A stretch of DNA of 64,000 nt from Flavobacterium sp. N1994. GTDB lineage: Bacteria > Bacteroidota > Bacteroidia > Flavobacteriales > Flavobacteriaceae. Shown here piece after piece: positions 52,568 to 61,071 of the stretch. Numbering within the stretch: the stretch's first letter is position 1; every line of letters begins with the position of its first letter. Location of the stretch: the NCBI RefSeq assembly GCF_025947145.1, contig NZ_CP109999.1:2170001-2234000 (forward strand). Direction: 5' to 3'. The notes under the pieces were generated by a model. The model was not told the origin of the DNA. It did no database searches and saw only the letters and a program-made list of their open reading frames with translations. The position numbers and the translations under genes are program-made.

Positions 52568-53005
52568 ATGGAAATCAAAGAACTTACTTCGTTAGAAGAA
52601 ATGTTGCCACAATTTGATTTGATGCATTTAATGTATACCAAAATGACACCTGAAAAGTATAAATCCTTTTTAGAAGTAATGATTCCCAATCATTATTCAC
52701 AGGTCGCGGTTTTTGAAAATGGCCAATGTCTTGGGGTTACCGGACTTTGGTTCCAAACCAAACTCTGGTGCGGAAAAGCTTTGGAAATAGATAACTTTAT
52801 TGTGCATCCTGACCATCGTTCTAAAGGAATTGGCAAGATGATTTGTGATTTTGTCGAGTCTAAAGCTAAAGCATTGGGTTGTACCAATATTGTGTTGGAT
52901 GCATACACTAGTAACTTCGCAGCACACCGTTTTTACTATAATCAAGGGTTTGGCCCTAAAGGTTTTCACTTCGTCAAAATTTTAGATGCAAACGGCCTAA
53001 CATAA
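52568..53005 (+). CDS. GNAT family N-acetyltransferase
   Basis: The protein (145 residues) has the GNAT acetyl-CoA site in VHPDHRSKGIGKMICDFVESKAKALGCTNIVLDAYTSNFAAHRFYYNQGF, where the R/Q-x-x-G-x-G/A loop is RSKGIG. The substrate is unknown. ATG 52568 is the natural start; a TTG-type start 39 bases upstream would add a hydrophobic extension with no support. It is isolated: the next gene has its own promoter element. Confidence 0.9.
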   Translation: MEIKELTSLEEMLPQFDLMHLMYTKMTPEKYKSFLEVMIPNHYSQVAVFENGQCLGVTGLWFQTKLWCGKALEIDNFIVHPDHRSKGIGKMICDFVESKAKALGCTNIVLDAYTSNFAAHRFYYNQGFGPKGFHFVKILDANGLT

Positions 53006-53019
53006 ACCAAAGAAATAAT

Positions 53020-53027
53020 TACTTTTG
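53020..53027 (+). promoter_or_regulatory. Promoter -7 element of the flippase operon
   Basis: TACTTTTG fits TAnnTTTG and lies 28 bases before TTG 53056. It could drive the run of genes from the flippase to the EnvC-like gene. Confidence 0.6.
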
Positions 53028-53055
53028 TTACCATTCCAAACCCTTATTCAACACT

Positions 53056-54513
53056 TTGAGTTTATATAAAAATCTTTTCAAACAAACTGCCATTTACGGA
53101 TTAGCCACGGTTTTGCCGAGGATGTTGAGCTTTTTGCTTAACCCGTTGTATGTAAAAGTGTTGCCCAAAGGGGAGTTTGGAGAAGTGTCTATCATCTTTG
53201 CGTATCTGGTTTTTTTGAATGTGATTTTGTCTTATGGAATGGAAACGGCCTTCTTTCGTTTTTATAATTTGGAAGAGGATAAAAAGAAAGTGATTTCTAC
53301 GGCTACGATTTCTATTTTTTGGACGTCGTTGTTGTTCTTGGGTTTTGGACTTTTATTCCGAAAAACATTAGGTCATTGGACTGATATTGACCCTCAATTT
53401 ATCACTTATACCGTTTGGATTTTGGTGCTTGATGCTTTGGCTGTTATTCCATTTTCAAAGCTTAGAGCCAACAAAAGACCGATGGTTTATGCGGCGATTA
53501 AGATTGGAAACGTGATGACGAATTTGTGTTTGAATGTCTTTTTCTTATTGGCTTTGCCTAAATTGGCTCAAGGGAATCCGAATGGATTTTGGAGCACTAT
53601 TTATTATGATCACTTTCAAATAGGTTATATTTTTATTTCCAATATTATTGCTAGTTTGTTGACATTCTTGGTGCTATCCCCAGATTATTTTCAACTCAAA
53701 GGGAAGTTTGATAAGGTACTTTGGAAGAAAATGTTGAATTATGCTTACCCTATATTAATTGCTGGAATTGCGTTTGCCATCAACGAACATTTTGATAAAA
53801 TCTTATTGGAAAAAATGCATGTAAGCAAAGCCGATATTGGAGCTTATTCTGCTTGTTATAAATTGGGATTGTTCATGGTTTTGTTTCGAACGGCTTATAC
53901 TTTGGGTATCGAACCGTTTTTCTTTAGTCATGCGAGTAATGAAAACGCACCGCAAACCTATGCGACTATTACCAAATATTTTGTGATTTTTGGTTCGTTT
54001 ATTTGTTTGTTCGTTATTGTTTTTGCTGATTTGTTTAAAAGAGTTTTAGTTCCTAATCCTGATTATTGGGATGCTATGAAGATCGTGCCGCTGATTGTTT
54101 TAGCGAATTTCTTTTTGGGGATTTATACGAATCTTTCCGTTTGGTATAAGTTGATTGATAAGACTAAAGTGGGAGCCTATATTTCCTTGGTTGGAGCTGC
54201 TGTAACACTTTTATTGAATTTTATTTTAATCCCGATAATGAGTTATACGGGCTCGGCTATTGCTACGATTGCAGCTTATGGAAGTATGATGATTATTTCC
54301 TATCAAATGGGGAAAAAGAAATATCCAATACCGTATGACTTTCCTAAAATTTTCAGTTATTTGGGATTGACTGTAGTACTTTCGGCGCTTTCGTTTTACA
54401 TACCGTATGTTAGGGAAAGTTATCTTTTAAAAATTGTTTTACTATCGCTGTTTTTATATTTCATTTATCGTAACGAAAAAGAAACCTTATTAAGAATAGC
54501 CAAACGAAAATAA
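53056..54513 (+). CDS. Oligosaccharide flippase family protein
   Basis: The protein has 485 residues with about 14 membrane helices of the MATE/Wzx superfamily (LFKQTAIYGLATVLPRMLSFLLNPLYVKVLPKGEFGEVSIIFAY). It differs from the flippase at 15.6 kb in length and sequence. It starts at TTG 53056; the next ATG is 24 codons on, inside the first helix. It may export lipid-linked sugars or peptidoglycan precursors; the substrate is open. Four bases separate it from dut. Confidence 0.85.
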   Translation: MSLYKNLFKQTAIYGLATVLPRMLSFLLNPLYVKVLPKGEFGEVSIIFAYLVFLNVILSYGMETAFFRFYNLEEDKKKVISTATISIFWTSLLFLGFGLLFRKTLGHWTDIDPQFITYTVWILVLDALAVIPFSKLRANKRPMVYAAIKIGNVMTNLCLNVFFLLALPKLAQGNPNGFWSTIYYDHFQIGYIFISNIIASLLTFLVLSPDYFQLKGKFDKVLWKKMLNYAYPILIAGIAFAINEHFDKILLEKMHVSKADIGAYSACYKLGLFMVLFRTAYTLGIEPFFFSHASNENAPQTYATITKYFVIFGSFICLFVIVFADLFKRVLVPNPDYWDAMKIVPLIVLANFFLGIYTNLSVWYKLIDKTKVGAYISLVGAAVTLLLNFILIPIMSYTGSAIATIAAYGSMMIISYQMGKKKYPIPYDFPKIFSYLGLTVVLSALSFYIPYVRESYLLKIVLLSLFLYFIYRNEKETLLRIAKRK

Positions 54514-54516
54514 ACT

Positions 54517-54951
54517 ATGCAAATTAAAATCATCAACAAGTCGCAACACGATTTGCCTAATTATGAAACCATTGCTTCAGCAGGAATGGATTTAAGAGCC
54601 AATTTATTGGAACCAGTAACCTTGAAACCTTTGGATAGAGCCATAATAAAAACAGGTTTGTTCATTGAGCTACCTATTGGATACGAAGCACAAGTAAGAC
54701 CAAGAAGTGGTTTGGCTGCAAAGAAAGGAATTACGGTTTTGAATTCTCCTGGTACAGTTGATGCCGATTATAGAGGAGAAATCGGTGTGATTTTAGTAAA
54801 TTTATCCCATGAAAATTTTGTGGTGGAAAACGGGGAAAGAATAGCCCAATTAATCATTGCCAAACACGAACGAGCGGAATGGATTTCTGTTCAAGAATTA
54901 TCAGAAACATCGAGAGGCGAAGGAGGTTTTGGAAGTACCGGAGTAAAATAA
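54517..54951 (+). CDS. dut: dUTP diphosphatase
   Basis: The protein has 144 residues, normal for the trimeric dUTPase family, and shows all five motifs in order: SAGMDLRAN, the [13 protein letters not shown]-loop region, the [17 protein letters not shown] uracil-binding region, [11 protein letters not shown], and the C-terminal [10 protein letters not shown] that closes over the active site. It hydrolyses dUTP to dUMP, preventing uracil in DNA. Confidence 0.97.
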   Translation: MQIKIINKSQHDLPNYETIASAGMDLRANLLEPVTLKPLDRAIIKTGLFIELPIGYEAQVRPRSGLAAKKGITVLNSPGTVDADYRGEIGVILVNLSHENFVVENGERIAQLIIAKHERAEWISVQELSETSRGEGGFGSTGVK

Positions 54952-54978
54952 AAAATAAACAGTTTCAATACATAAAGC

Positions 54979-55989
54979 ATGAAAATAATAGTTCCAATGG
55001 CAGGTCGCGGATCACGTCTTCGCCCACATACTTTAACTATACCAAAACCTTTAATTCCTATTGCAGGAAAACCAATAGTGCACCGTTTGGTGGAAGATAT
55101 TGCGGGGGTTTTAAATCAAAAAATTGACGAAGTAGCATTTATCATCCATGAAAGTTTTGGTAAAAAAGTAGAGGAAGATTTGATTGCTATTGCCCAAAAA
55201 TTAGGAGCTCAAGGCACCATTTATTATCAAAATGAAGCATTAGGAACAGGTCATGCAATTATGTGTGCCAAAGATTCTTTAAGCGGACCAGCGGTTATTG
55301 CTTATGCAGATACTTTAATTCGAGCTGATTTCGATTTAGATAAAACTGCCGATAGTGTTATTTGGGTAAAACAAGTGGATAAACCAGAAGCTTTTGGCGT
55401 AATTAATTTGAACGAAGCCAATGAAATTATTGAGTTAGTTGAAAAACCAAAGGAGTTTGTTTCTGATTTGGCAGTGATTGGTATTTATTATTTTAAAGAT
55501 GTAGCGGTTCTGAAAAATGAATTGCAATCTGTTTTGGATAATAACATTATTCATGGCGGCGAGTATCAAATTAATGATGGAATAAAACAAATGATGGCCA
55601 AAGGCATGAAATTCGTTCCAGGAAAAGTGGATGAGTGGATGGATTGTGGTAACAAAGATGTGACCGTGGAGACCAATTCAAGAATGTTAGGCTTTTTGCA
55701 TAATGATGGAGAACATTTGATTGATTACGATGTGAAATTGGAAAACTCGAATATCATTCCACCATGCTATATTGGAAAAGATGTGGTTTTAATTGATGCC
55801 GTTGTGGGACCAAATGTTTCCTTAGGCGATGGTTGTCATGTTCAAAATGCTCAGATTAAAAATAGTTTGATTCAAAATCATTCTCATATCAAAAATGCTC
55901 ACTTAGACAATGCCATGATAGGAAATCATGCTAGTTTTGATGGAGATTTTACTAGTATTAGTATTGGAGATTATTCCGTTTTAGAATAA
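54979..55989 (+). CDS. Sugar-phosphate nucleotidyltransferase with hexapeptide C-terminus
   Basis: The protein (336 residues) has an N-terminal nucleotidyltransferase domain (IIVPMAGRGSRLRPHTLTIPKPLIPIAGKPI, then IAYADTLIRADF and GEYQINDGIKQMM) and a C-terminal left-handed beta-helix (IIPPCYIGKDVVLIDAVVGPNVSLGDGCHVQ). It activates a sugar-1-phosphate, probably glucose-1-phosphate; sugar and nucleotide cannot be fixed from sequence. It begins 27 bases after dut, within a conserved flavobacterial envelope cluster. Confidence 0.9.
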   Translation: MKIIVPMAGRGSRLRPHTLTIPKPLIPIAGKPIVHRLVEDIAGVLNQKIDEVAFIIHESFGKKVEEDLIAIAQKLGAQGTIYYQNEALGTGHAIMCAKDSLSGPAVIAYADTLIRADFDLDKTADSVIWVKQVDKPEAFGVINLNEANEIIELVEKPKEFVSDLAVIGIYYFKDVAVLKNELQSVLDNNIIHGGEYQINDGIKQMMAKGMKFVPGKVDEWMDCGNKDVTVETNSRMLGFLHNDGEHLIDYDVKLENSNIIPPCYIGKDVVLIDAVVGPNVSLGDGCHVQNAQIKNSLIQNHSHIKNAHLDNAMIGNHASFDGDFTSISIGDYSVLE

Positions 55990-55998
55990 AAAAAGTAA

Positions 55999-57351
55999 AT
56001 GAAAAAACTTGGAATTTATAGTTTGTTGTTTGGAATGTTTTTCATTCCCAATATCATCATGGCTCAAAACGAACCGAATAATGATGTTGTCACTATAGAC
56101 GATGGATTTCAAGATTATTTTTACGAAGCTATAAAGCAAAAAAGTATTGAAAACTATGATAAAGCTATAGAAGCTTTAGAAAAAGGGAAGGCCATTGAGC
56201 CCGAAAACCCGATAGTTTATTTTGAATTAGGGAAGAATTATTTAGCTCAAAAGAGATACAAAGACGCTTACGATAACTTTGAAAAAGTTACCCAAATGGA
56301 ACCTAAAAACCGTTGGGCTTGGGTGGGGATGTATGACGTATGTTATGAAACCCATGATTACAATCAGGCGATTGTTATTGTTGAAAAATTAGTAGAATTC
56401 AAGGAAGATTACAAAGAAGATTTGACTTCATTGTACATGAATACACAACAATTTGACAAAGCCTTAGACCTTATCAATGAATTGAATGAGAAGTTTGGGA
56501 AGACAGAAAAACGTGAATTGTATAAAGCCACTATTCTAAAAGATTCTAAATACCAATCGGTAGAAAAGAACAATTTGATAGAGCAAATTAAGAAGTTCCC
56601 CAAAGAAGAATCTAACTACATAGCTTTGATTTATCTTTATTCTCAAAGTAATCAAGAAGAAAAAGCTCAGGAAATTGCTGAGAAATTGGAAAAAGCTATT
56701 CCAACTTCTGATTGGGCACAAGTGAGTTTGTTTAAATTTTATTTGAATAATAATAATGGAGATGATGCCGTAAAAGCGATGAACATTGTATTTCCAAGTA
56801 GAAAAATAGATTCTAAAATTAAGCATCGCATGTTGAATGAGTTTTTGCTTTTTGCTAAAAACAATCCAAAATTCGAAACCGATTTAGACAAAGCCATTTC
56901 TTATTTTGACAATGATAAAGAGATCAATGTTGCCAAAGAAATAGGAAAATTTTATTATTCAAAATCGGATTGGGATAGAGCTATTAAATATTTTGAAATG
57001 CATTTAAAAAGTGCTGCTGACGATATTGAAACCCAGCTTTTACTAATGCAAGCTCATACCGAAAAGCAGCAGTTTAGTGTTTTAGTAAAAAAGGCAGATG
57101 ATTTAACACAACTTTTTCCAACACAACCTCAATTTTATTATTACGCGGGTTTGGCCAACAATCAACTTGGAGCTTTCAAAAAAGCAGCAACCATTTTAGA
57201 ATCAGGATTGGATTTTGTAGTTGATGATGAAGCATTGGAAATCAATTTCAATATTCAATTGGGTGAAGCCTACAGTGGATTGGGTGATAATAAGAAAAAA
57301 GAAATGTATTTTACCAAAGCCAATGAGCTTATAAAAAAACAAAAAAAATAA
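55999..57351 (+). CDS. Secreted TPR protein
   Basis: The protein has 450 residues: a signal peptide (MKKLGIYSLLFGMFFIPNIIMAQ), then helical TPR repeats (AIEALEKGKAIEPENPIVYFELGKNYLAQKRYKDAYDNFEKVTQMEPKNRWAWVGMYD, and again near residues 310-430). It should lie in the periplasm and act as a protein-protein scaffold. It lies between a nucleotidyltransferase and a DUF4292 lipoprotein; the next ATG overlaps the last base of its stop codon. Confidence 0.88.
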   Translation: MKKLGIYSLLFGMFFIPNIIMAQNEPNNDVVTIDDGFQDYFYEAIKQKSIENYDKAIEALEKGKAIEPENPIVYFELGKNYLAQKRYKDAYDNFEKVTQMEPKNRWAWVGMYDVCYETHDYNQAIVIVEKLVEFKEDYKEDLTSLYMNTQQFDKALDLINELNEKFGKTEKRELYKATILKDSKYQSVEKNNLIEQIKKFPKEESNYIALIYLYSQSNQEEKAQEIAEKLEKAIPTSDWAQVSLFKFYLNNNNGDDAVKAMNIVFPSRKIDSKIKHRMLNEFLLFAKNNPKFETDLDKAISYFDNDKEINVAKEIGKFYYSKSDWDRAIKYFEMHLKSAADDIETQLLLMQAHTEKQQFSVLVKKADDLTQLFPTQPQFYYYAGLANNQLGAFKKAATILESGLDFVVDDEALEINFNIQLGEAYSGLGDNKKKEMYFTKANELIKKQKK

Positions 57352-58154
57352 TGAAAAAAGGATTGTGTATTCTAGTTGTTATTTTTTTAGTGTCTTGCAA
57401 ATCAAAAGCGGTTTTGGTTGACACAAAAATTCCACCAGCAATAGTAAAAGTTGATAGTGCGCTAACTTCTGTAAAAATAATTCAAAATCATTACAATAAT
57501 AAAAATGATTTTTCGACGTTATACATAAGAGCCAGCGCTAAATACAGAGATGACAAAAACGCTCAAAATGTTTCGGCTGAGATTAAAATAAAAAAAGGCG
57601 AGCAGATTTTAGTAAGTATTCGTTTCCTCGGTATAACCATGGCAAAAGCATTGATAACGCCAACACAAGTGAAGTATTATGAAAAAATAAACGGAACTTA
57701 TTTCGAAGGAGATTATGAAGCTTTAAGCCAATGGCTTGGTTCAGATTTAGACTTTAATAGAATTCAGAATATGTTATTAGGGCAACCCATTGACGATTTA
57801 GCAAAAGGGAAGTATACTTTATCGGTAACAGATGAGTCTTATAAATTAAACACAATGGAAGACCAATCTTTTAAAACATTTTATTTTGAAAAAGCGCATT
57901 GCTTTCTAACAAAACAAGAAATTAATCAGCCCGAAAAAGAAAGAGATTTAGAAGTAAATTACCCTAATTTTCAGGATTTTGCTTCAGCAATTTTACCATC
58001 AGGGTTGTTTATTAAGGCGATTCAAAAGAAAGGAGAAACTACGATTTCTATAGACTATAATTCAGTTACTTTTAATGAAGATCTTACTTTTCCCTATAGT
58101 GTTCCTGAGGGATACGACAGAATATTTATTAATTTAGATGATCAAAATAAATAA
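57351..58154 (+). CDS. DUF4292 lipoprotein
   Basis: The protein has 267 residues with a lipoprotein signal (GLCILVVIFLVSCKSKA, cysteine near residue 17) and a beta-rich mature domain, which fits the Bacteroidota DUF4292 family (IRASAKYRDDKNAQNVSAEIKIKKGEQILVSIRFLGITMAKALITP), related in fold to outer-membrane lipoproteins such as LolB. It may carry lipid or help in outer-membrane assembly. The start codon overlaps the previous stop by one base. Confidence 0.85.
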   Translation: MKKGLCILVVIFLVSCKSKAVLVDTKIPPAIVKVDSALTSVKIIQNHYNNKNDFSTLYIRASAKYRDDKNAQNVSAEIKIKKGEQILVSIRFLGITMAKALITPTQVKYYEKINGTYFEGDYEALSQWLGSDLDFNRIQNMLLGQPIDDLAKGKYTLSVTDESYKLNTMEDQSFKTFYFEKAHCFLTKQEINQPEKERDLEVNYPNFQDFASAILPSGLFIKAIQKKGETTISIDYNSVTFNEDLTFPYSVPEGYDRIFINLDDQNK

Positions 58155-58157
58155 AAA

Positions 58158-59420
58158 ATGCCAAAATCTTTTTTAACTTTTTTGTTTCTATGCTTCGCAA
58201 TTCAAATGTGGAGTCAACCGCCAACTCAAGAGCAATTGGAAGAGCGTAAAGCCAAAATCCAGATGGAAATACGCGAAAAAGAAGAGCTGTTGAATTCTAT
58301 GAAGAGCAAAGAAAAAACAGTGGTCAATCAATTGATGATTCAAAAAGAAAAAATTGGATTAAAAGAAAAATTGATAAAAACAACGGAAAAACAAACCAAG
58401 TTGTTGAACAATGACATCTATATCAATCAAGTAAAAATAAATCAATTAAATCGTGATTTAGAGCAATTGAGAAAAGACTATGCTGCAATGATACTAAAGT
58501 CTTATAAAAGCCGTTCAGAGCAAAGTAGAGCTATGTTTTTATTGTCGTCGGAAAACTTTTTGCAAGCCTATAAAAGAGCTCAGTATATGAAGCAATATGC
58601 GAGTTATAGAAAAATGCAAGGACAGGAAATTGAAGCAAAGACAAAAGAATTAGTTGGGTATACTAGTAAAATTGTTGTCCAAAAAACAGCTAAAGAAAAG
58701 CTTATTGTTGAAAATGAAAACGAAAAGAAAGAACTAGTCAAAGAAAAAGAAGAGCAAGAAAAAATAGCGATTCAAATTCAAAAAGACAAAGGGAAAATTA
58801 CAGCAGAGATTAAAAAGAAACAACAAGAAACTAGAAAAATTGATGCTCAGATTCAAAAATTACTTCGTGAAGCCATTGCAGCAGCTAACAAAAAAACTGC
58901 AGCGGCAAGAGCAAAAGCGAACCCAAAAACAACTACTGCTGAATCGACAAAAGCGGTTGAATCCTCTGCTAAAATTGTATTGACCCCAGAAGGACAGTTA
59001 GTAGCTAATAATTTCAGAGCCAACAAAGGGAAACTACCCTGGCCTGTTGAAAAAGGTGTTGTTACTTCAACTTATGGTGAGCATCCACATCCCGTAATTA
59101 AAACATTAATAGTTCAGAACAGCGGTGTTGAGATTACTACAGAAAGTGGAGCTTCAGCGAGAGCCGTCTTTGGCGGAGAAGTGACTAAGGTAATTAAACT
59201 ATCACCTTTAAATATTGCTGTTTTTATTCAGCACGGAGATTATTTTACGGTCTATCAAAACTTAAGTAGTGTTAACGTTAGTGCTGGCGACAAAGTTTCT
59301 ACTAAACAAATTTTAGGCAAAATCAGAACTAATGGAGATACAGGAAAAACAGTATTGAAGTTTTTAATTCTTCAAAACATAACTCCTAACAATCCAGCGA
59401 GTTGGCTGTTTAACATGTAA
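58158..59420 (+). CDS. EnvC-like LytM-domain murein hydrolase activator
   Basis: The protein has 420 residues: a signal peptide (FLTFLFLCFAIQMWSQ), a long charged coiled coil (about 25-245), an Ala/Lys-rich linker and a C-terminal LytM domain. Zinc ligands of active M23 peptidases are replaced (NSGVE where H-x-x-x-D is expected, and LKFLILQ for the HxH motif), so it is probably catalytically dead, like EnvC, and activates amidases at the division site. It contrasts with the intact peptidase at 3.9 kb. A strong terminator follows. Confidence 0.88.
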   Translation: MPKSFLTFLFLCFAIQMWSQPPTQEQLEERKAKIQMEIREKEELLNSMKSKEKTVVNQLMIQKEKIGLKEKLIKTTEKQTKLLNNDIYINQVKINQLNRDLEQLRKDYAAMILKSYKSRSEQSRAMFLLSSENFLQAYKRAQYMKQYASYRKMQGQEIEAKTKELVGYTSKIVVQKTAKEKLIVENENEKKELVKEKEEQEKIAIQIQKDKGKITAEIKKKQQETRKIDAQIQKLLREAIAAANKKTAAARAKANPKTTTAESTKAVESSAKIVLTPEGQLVANNFRANKGKLPWPVEKGVVTSTYGEHPHPVIKTLIVQNSGVEITTESGASARAVFGGEVTKVIKLSPLNIAVFIQHGDYFTVYQNLSSVNVSAGDKVSTKQILGKIRTNGDTGKTVLKFLILQNITPNNPASWLFNM

Positions 59421-59421
59421 T

Positions 59422-59451
59422 AAAAAGTCCCGAGTTAATCGGGACTTTTTT
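59422..59451. terminator. Bidirectional hairpin terminator
   Basis: AAAAAGTCCCGA (59422-59433) pairs perfectly with TCGGGACTTTTT (59439-59450) around a 5-base loop, between the EnvC-like gene and the convergent thioesterase gene; T- and A-runs flank both sides. Confidence 0.92.
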
Positions 59452-59452
59452 G

Positions 59453-59962
59453 TTATATGAACAAAGCTTTTAATTCGGTTGCATCGTGTGGGTTCATTTT
59501 TCCTGCCAGAACTAAACTAAGTTGTTTTCGGCGTAAGGCAGCGTCAAATCTTAGTTTTTCTAATTCTGTTTCAGGTTCTATAGGAGGAACAGATACTGGA
59601 TTTCCTGTTTCATCAACGGCTACAAAAGTGTAAATAGCTTCATTAGCTTTAGTTCTGATACCAGATTCTCTATCTTCTAACCAAACATCAATGTAAATTT
59701 CCATAGAAGAATTAAAAGCTCTTGAAACTTTGGCTTCAACGGTTACAACACTGCCTAATGGTATAGCTCGGTTAAAAGCCACATGATTTACCGATGCGGT
59801 AACCGTAATTCTACGAGAATGTCTACGAGCCGCAATGCTTGCTGCTCTGTCCATTCGGGCTAGTAATTCGCCACCAAAAAGATTATTTAAAGGATTCGTT
59901 TCGCTTGGTAAAACCAAATCGGTTAATACGGTCAATGATTCTGACGGGTGTTTCGGATTCAT
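59453..59962 (-). CDS. Acyl-CoA thioesterase, hotdog fold
   Basis: The protein has 169 residues in the YciA/BACH-like hotdog fold: LVLPSETNPLNNLFGGELLARMDRAASIAARRHSRRITVTASVNHVAFNRAIPLGSVV, including the N-x-x-x-x-F/L-G-G catalytic helix. It hydrolyses acyl-CoAs to free fatty acids and CoA. ATG 59962 is preferred over a longer in-frame reading from 60049, because TACCTTTG (59976-59983) and a terminator lie in between. Confidence 0.92.
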   Translation of the reverse strand: MNPKHPSESLTVLTDLVLPSETNPLNNLFGGELLARMDRAASIAARRHSRRITVTASVNHVAFNRAIPLGSVVTVEAKVSRAFNSSMEIYIDVWLEDRESGIRTKANEAIYTFVAVDETGNPVSVPPIEPETELEKLRFDAALRRKQLSLVLAGKMNPHDATELKALFI

Positions 59963-59975
59963 AACAAGTTTTTTG

Positions 59976-59983
59976 CAAAGGTA
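59976..59983 (-). promoter_or_regulatory. Promoter -7 element of the thioesterase gene
   Basis: TACCTTTG on the minus strand lies 13 bases before the start codon at 59962. Confidence 0.65.
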
Positions 59984-59994
59984 ATGACAGTCCA

Positions 59995-60019
59995 TAAAAA
60001 ATCCCGAGGTCATCGGGAT
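59995..60019 (-). terminator. Rho-independent terminator of the HU/SPOR gene
   Basis: ATCCCGA (60001-60007) pairs with TCGGGAT (60013-60019), followed on the minus strand by a T-run at 60001-59995. It separates the HU/SPOR gene from the thioesterase gene. Confidence 0.85.
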
Positions 60020-60027
60020 AAATTTTA

Positions 60028-60969
60028 TTATTCTTGAATCAAAAGCCAAGCCTCTTTATTGTCTAATTTTTGAATGTCTTTCATCACTTGATGAGCTTCA
60101 GAATAACTAGTATAACTTCCGTAGAGTACTGGGAATAATCCATGTTTGTTTGGCGCTAATCGTTTGGCGTTTGTAAATCCTAATTTGATAAGTCTTTGGT
60201 ATTGTTCTTCTGCATTACTTTCGATTCTAAAGGCACCAGCAACAACGCAATAAGGCATTTTTTCTGATGGTGATGGAACTGTCAGTGTTACTGAAGGCAA
60301 TGGATTTGAAATATAGAAAGTAGCTTCTTGTATTTTTTGATTTACTTTTTTCTGAACATTAGTTTGAACTAAAAGTGTCTCTTCGGCAATTTTATTTTCG
60401 TAAAATTTGTACCCAAAGGTTCCTGCAATTCCAGCTGCTACTAAGAAAACAGCAGCATATTTCAGCCCAGTATAATTACTTCTTTTTTCTGGCGTGAAAA
60501 GAATAGGTGCTTTTTCTTCTAGTTGTTCAATTTCTTCTTTATAAACTTCTCGTTTTACAGAAGGAGAAACAAAAGAACTTAATCCAAAAGAAGCTGTATG
60601 ATAATTGATTTGATCTGTCGGAACAAAAACGATATTCATTTCTGAATTCAATGAAAAATCTCCAATGTTTTTGATGGAGTAATTACCCAATTCTTGAATT
60701 TTTGTTTTCCAATGCGACACCTCATTTTGAATAGCATTTACAGCAATTTCATAAGGTATTTTTTCAGCTTCTGCCAAATGGTTTGCTAATAATCCGTCAT
60801 TATTTTTTATGAAAGGATTAAAAGAAATTAACTTTTTTGGGGGATAAAATGAATTTGAACTTTCGTTCAACTGCGCCGATTGGAATTCGGTTAAAAAAGC
60901 ACCAAATCCAGGAACGGTAACACATTGATAACGATATAATAATTGGGAAATGTAATGTTCAATCTTCAT
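60028..60969 (-). CDS. HU/CCDC81-like and SPOR domain membrane protein
   Basis: The protein has 313 residues. The first 135 resemble the bacterial CCDC81/HU-like domains (KIEHYISQLLYRYQCVTVPGFGAFLTE and IGDFSLNSEMNIVFVP). One membrane helix follows near residue 170 (YAAVFLVAAGIAGTFGYKF), then a SPOR domain (about 235-313, PYCVVAGAFRIESNAEEQYQRLIKLGF), which binds denuded glycan strands at septal peptidoglycan. The HU-like part would be cytoplasmic and may bind DNA or protein; the division link is inferred from SPOR. Confidence 0.85.
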   Translation of the reverse strand: MKIEHYISQLLYRYQCVTVPGFGAFLTEFQSAQLNESSNSFYPPKKLISFNPFIKNNDGLLANHLAEAEKIPYEIAVNAIQNEVSHWKTKIQELGNYSIKNIGDFSLNSEMNIVFVPTDQINYHTASFGLSSFVSPSVKREVYKEEIEQLEEKAPILFTPEKRSNYTGLKYAAVFLVAAGIAGTFGYKFYENKIAEETLLVQTNVQKKVNQKIQEATFYISNPLPSVTLTVPSPSEKMPYCVVAGAFRIESNAEEQYQRLIKLGFTNAKRLAPNKHGLFPVLYGSYTSYSEAHQVMKDIQKLDNKEAWLLIQE

Positions 60970-60974
60970 GTCAA

Positions 60975-60982
60975 CAAATTTA
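60975..60982 (-). promoter_or_regulatory. Promoter -7 element of the HU/SPOR gene
   Basis: TAAATTTG on the minus strand fits TAnnTTTG and lies only 5 bases before the start codon, implying an almost leaderless transcript. Confidence 0.55.
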
Positions 60983-61071
60983 GAGAAACAATAGTAGTAT
61001 CAAAAAATTATTCACAAAATTTATTAACAATCCCAAGAAAAAATTACTAATTTGCGTAGTAAATTACTGAT

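Noticed and set aside
52267..52689. Minus-strand open reading frame of 140 codons over the gap upstream of the GNAT gene
   Set aside because: It has no recognisable family, overlaps the GNAT coding region, and its composition is like translated non-coding DNA.
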